This document shows positions 61,452 to 64,000 of a stretch of DNA of 64,000 nt, piece by piece. The stretch spans positions 62,001 to 126,000 of the forward strand of contig JBGAUW010000003.1 in assembly GCA_044228435.1 (NCBI GenBank), read 5' to 3'. The notes beneath the pieces are model-generated. The model searched no databases. It was not told where the DNA came from and saw only the letters and a program-made list of their open reading frames with translations. Made by a program: the position numbers and the translations under genes. The DNA is from Bog-950 sp044228435 (GTDB lineage: Bacteria; Bacteroidota; Bacteroidia; Chitinophagales; LD1). Each line of letters begins with the position of its first letter. Positions within the stretch are counted from its first letter, which is position 1.

Positions 61452-62393
61452 CTACTTCACCTTCAAAAACCTGAGCACATCTGCTGCCGAGCGCTCCGGT
61501 ATTTCTTCTTGCGGAACGTGGCCCACATGTTCGTAGATAACAAAGGTTGAATTAGCTATCTGTTTAAAATGCTCTACTTCGGCAACATCAATCAGCACAT
61601 CGTCCTTACCCCACATTACCAAAGTTGGTGCAGTAATGGGTGCTAATTCCGCTTCGTCACTTTCATGAACATATTTTGCCCGCTCTACAAAAGCGTGGCG
61701 GTTGCCGGCCCGCTGGTTTAAGCGCGCATACATTTCTTTGTAATGTTCTGTAATCTTCGAATCATCGCTATAAACTTCTCTTAGAGTTTTCTCTACAAAA
61801 TAATGCGTGCCAATTTTAGAAACCATATCGGTTACAGTAGGGTAGTTACGGGCCAGTTTAAATATAAAAGAGCCGCCCTTTTGATTGCGCGAATGAAACC
61901 CACCCGGGTCAACCAGTATAAGTTTTTTAACCTTTTGCGGATAAGCGGCCGCATACTTCCAGGCAATTAAACCGCCCAGGGAATTACCGGCCAGGTTAAA
62001 AGAGTCTATCCCTAATTTAGTTACAAACTGGTTTAAAAAGTCGGTGTACATGCTGTCGTTGTATACGTTATCAGGCCTTGGTCCTGTCAGGCCAAATGCC
62101 GGAATATCCATGCGTATTATTTTGTAATGTGGGCTAAGCAAGCTTGTCCAATCATCCCAGGTTTGCAGCATAGCACCGGTGCCGTGCACTAATATCAAAG
62201 GCTCTCCTTCGCCCTCTATGCGGTAATGCACGTGCATGCCATCAATCTCTATAAACTTCGATTGAGCATTAGCATACTCTGCTTTCAATTGCTCCACCGG
62301 CAAATCGGGTTCATATAAAATTACATTAGCTACCACCCAAACAGCCAGTATTGAAACGATGAGGATAAAGGCTTTACTTTTTAAGATTTTCAT
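61452..62393 (-). CDS. Membrane-anchored alpha/beta hydrolase
   Basis: 313 residues with an N-terminal anchor (SKAFILIVSILAVWVVANVIL). Alpha/beta-hydrolase elements: LVHGTGAMLQTWDDW (oxyanion region), LAGNSLGGLIAWKYA (nucleophile Ser in GNSLGG), VMWGKDDVLI (Asp) and YEHVGHVPQEE (His). This catalytic triad suggests an esterase, thioesterase or similar; the substrate is unknown. The two palindromes lie just downstream of its stop codon. Confidence 0.9.
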   Translation of the reverse strand: MKILKSKAFILIVSILAVWVVANVILYEPDLPVEQLKAEYANAQSKFIEIDGMHVHYRIEGEGEPLILVHGTGAMLQTWDDWTSLLSPHYKIIRMDIPAFGLTGPRPDNVYNDSMYTDFLNQFVTKLGIDSFNLAGNSLGGLIAWKYAAAYPQKVKKLILVDPGGFHSRNQKGGSFIFKLARNYPTVTDMVSKIGTHYFVEKTLREVYSDDSKITEHYKEMYARLNQRAGNRHAFVERAKYVHESDEAELAPITAPTLVMWGKDDVLIDVAEVEHFKQIANSTFVIYEHVGHVPQEEIPERSAADVLRFLKVK

Positions 62394-62465
62394 GGGTGGT
62401 ATGGGTTTTGAATATAGATGAAGATATACTTTAGATTTTAAAATAGCACTGTAAATTGTAAGAAG

Positions 62466-62762
62466 ATGGCTAACGAAAAAACCCTACGAACACTTAAACT
62501 AATAGGCCCGGAGCTAAAGGGTTTTATAGAAGAGGTTGAAAGAACGTTCTCCATTAAAGTAGATGCTGGCGTAATGCAACAAATTTTTAGTGATGCAGAA
62601 TCCGATTCAACCTCTGCTAAAAACTATGTATTATTCAAAGCAACTAAAAATCTCTGCAAATCAGATTTGGTAATTACCGGCAGTATAGAACCCAATGAGT
62701 CGGAAGCGATTTGGATTGAGGTTAGTGGGATTAGTGACAGGGATTTGAAATACTTGCAATAA
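62466..62762 (+). CDS. Conserved small protein, unknown
   Basis: 98 residues, soluble, charged (MANEKTLRTLKLIGPELKGF). It starts 72 bp from the divergent hydrolase gene and ends directly at a perfect terminator, which argues that it is real. Ile/Leu at heptad-like spacing suggests helices, then a C-terminal strand region (VLFKATKNLCKSDLVITGSI). I do not recognise the family. Confidence 0.6.
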   Translation: MANEKTLRTLKLIGPELKGFIEEVERTFSIKVDAGVMQQIFSDAESDSTSAKNYVLFKATKNLCKSDLVITGSIEPNESEAIWIEVSGISDRDLKYLQ

Positions 62763-62788
62763 AAAGGGGAGCACGCGCTCCCCTTTTT
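62761..62788. terminator. Bidirectional intrinsic terminator
   Basis: A perfect 12-bp stem AAAAAGGGGAGC / GCTCCCCTTTTT with loop ACGC sits between the convergent genes and overlaps the stop codon of the small gene at 62762. Confidence 0.92.
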
Positions 62789-62810
62789 ATTTCTTATATC
62801 TCGATTAAAA

Positions 62811-63692
62811 TTACTCGCTCTTTGCCCCTCTCGTCATTGCCTCAATCATATCCCATTGCTCTGGTTTAACGGCGCTCATCATATTAAACTCGCCGGCGCC
62901 CTGTAGCCACTCGCCACCATCGATGGTGATTACATCGCCATTAACGTAGGCAGAGAAATCGGAGATTAAATAAGCGGCCAGGTTGCAAAGCTCCTGGTGC
63001 TCACCGGCGCGTTGTACGGGTACGCGGTTTTTCAAATCCATTTTCTCTTGTAGTTCGCCCGGCACTAAGCGGTCCCACGCACCTTTGGTAGGGAACGGAC
63101 CCGGTGCAATAGCGTTGGTACGGATACCGTACTTAGCCCACTCAACAGCTAATGAGCGCGTCATAGCCAATACACCCGCCTTAGCACAAGCCGAAGGCAC
63201 GACAAAGGCAGAACCCGTCCAGGCGTAAGTAGTTACAATATTTAAAACAGTCTTGTTGGTTTGTTTAGCAGCAATCCAGTGCTTGCCTAAAGCCAGGGTA
63301 CAGTTGTACGAACCGCGTAACACAATATCAACCACCGTATCAAAGGCGCGGTTGCTCAGCCGCTCGGTAGGCGAAATAAAGTTGCCCGCTGCGTTATTTA
63401 TCAAAGTATCAATACTGCCAAATTTCTTTACAGTTTCCGCTATTACATTTTCTACCTCGTTGTATTTGCGCACATCGCATTGCAGGGCTAACACCTGTCC
63501 GCCGGTTTCTGCCATTAGTTCATCGGCAGTTTTTTGCAGCACCTCTAATTTGCGGCTGGTAATAACCAGGTTAGCACCCAGTTGCAAAAAGTATTTGCCC
63601 ATCGATTTTCCAAGGCCGGTACCACCACCGGTAATAAGAATTGTTCTTCCTTTAAGTGCGCCGTCTTTTAGCATTCCGTCTGTGTAGCTCAT
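62811..63692 (-). CDS. Short-chain dehydrogenase, 2,4-dienoyl-CoA reductase (DECR) type
   Basis: 293 residues with Rossmann motif TGGGTGLGKSMG and NNAAGNF. The catalytic YxxxK of classical SDRs is replaced by SACAK in VVPSACAKAGVLAMTRSLAVEW, exactly as in mammalian DECR1, where Ser replaces Tyr. The downstream PGPFPTKGAWDRL also matches DECR. Expected to reduce 2,4-dienoyl-CoA with NADPH during breakdown of unsaturated fatty acids. Its own terminator follows; no fad operon is adjacent. Confidence 0.88.
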   Translation of the reverse strand: MSYTDGMLKDGALKGRTILITGGGTGLGKSMGKYFLQLGANLVITSRKLEVLQKTADELMAETGGQVLALQCDVRKYNEVENVIAETVKKFGSIDTLINNAAGNFISPTERLSNRAFDTVVDIVLRGSYNCTLALGKHWIAAKQTNKTVLNIVTTYAWTGSAFVVPSACAKAGVLAMTRSLAVEWAKYGIRTNAIAPGPFPTKGAWDRLVPGELQEKMDLKNRVPVQRAGEHQELCNLAAYLISDFSAYVNGDVITIDGGEWLQGAGEFNMMSAVKPEQWDMIEAMTRGAKSE

Positions 63693-63834
63693 ATTATGGG
63701 TATTGGTTTATTTGGGAATTAGGTAATTGGGATACGAATTGAAAATAACCTTTTTTGAATTTGTAGTTATTGGTTTTGCCTTATGTGTTTTTGGGCTGTT
63801 TGCACTTTGCCAACTGCCAATAATCCTTTACAAA

Positions 63835-64000
63835 TTAGTATTGCCCCGTATTCAATAGCACCAGCGTGCAGGCCTCTTCGGTTTTTATTCCATTTTTTTC
63901 TGCCAGCTGCGCCAACTCAGCGTTTTCTGCACCCGGATTAAAAATGATTCTCCTCGGCTTTGCCGCTATTATTTTATCGTAATACTGTTGCTGGTGCAAG
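63835..64000 (-). CDS. CoA-binding domain protein, C-terminal part (cut by window edge)
   Basis: The last 55 codons are visible: HQQQYYDKIIAAKPRRIIFN, PGAENAELAQLAEKNGI and CTLVLLNTGQY. The pattern FNPGAEN and CTLVLLNTGQY is that of the CoA_binding_2 (YccU-like) family, which binds CoA through a Rossmann fold. The start lies beyond the window end. Confidence 0.82.
   Translation of the reverse strand, partial: LHQQQYYDKIIAAKPRRIIFNPGAENAELAQLAEKNGIKTEEACTLVLLNTGQY

Noticed and set aside
1..64000. CRISPR array, prophage or integrase genes
   Set aside because: No regularly spaced repeats and no phage structural or integrase genes are present; the repeat-rich genes are protein repeats.

Overview
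The window looks like a chromosome segment of a Bacteroidota bacterium, probably from the Chitinophagia/Sphingobacteriia side (the class is inferred). The evidence is secreted proteins with type IX secretion (T9SS) C-terminal sorting tails, Bacteroidota-type promoters (TAnnTTTG at -7), few Shine-Dalgarno sites, lipoprotein signals, WG/ELWVTDGT/collagen repeat proteins, and a carbamoyl-phosphate synthase large chain without its regulatory domain. Most of it is core and envelope gene content. There is no prophage and no CRISPR array.

Layout. 1-1050: start of a lipoprotein gene, then a REP-associated tyrosine transposase (RAYT) bracketed by paired inverted hairpins that look like its own REP/BIME elements. 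1066-7800: carB, a GT2 glycosyltransferase, an orphan DppC-type permease and a SpoIIE phosphatase. 7921-15745: a T9SS beta-propeller-like protein, tRNA-Pro and tRNA-Ser, dnaA, a 5'-nucleotidase split over two genes, and a mutase of the methylmalonyl-CoA type. 15823-26295: small envelope proteins, a compact wHTH/membrane-protein operon with a palindrome inside its promoter, an acyl-CoA dehydrogenase, rfaE2, a flippase-like membrane protein, panD, paralogous envelope proteins, a KASIII, a YHS-like lipoprotein, a W-x-DG repeat protein and a HAD phosphatase. 26402-36418: several large T9SS substrates and tRNA-Met.

36669-39165 is the only clearly accessory island. It has tRNA-Arg(CCG), a decayed IS3-family orfA, a DUF4145 (HEPN-like) gene and a DUF6602 (PD-(D/E)XK-like) gene with AGA-rich codons, then about 530 bp without genes. 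The gene pair is the best candidate here for an undescribed (possibly defensive) module.

39166-45501 is an RND tripartite efflux operon with a small histidine/acid-rich protein in front. 45576-54011 holds MgtE, an M28 peptidase, a 1437-residue tail-fibre-like surface protein and a GH125 mannosidase. 54149-58706 carries an ECF sigma / membrane anti-sigma / periplasmic sensor triad (CnrH-CnrY-CnrX architecture), then an MBOAT-SGNH O-acetylation pair and a DUF4230-like protein. 58805-64000 has a bacterial collagen-C1q protein, a second inverted-palindrome pair, an alpha/beta hydrolase, a small unknown, a DECR-type dienoyl-CoA reductase and the end of a CoA-binding protein.
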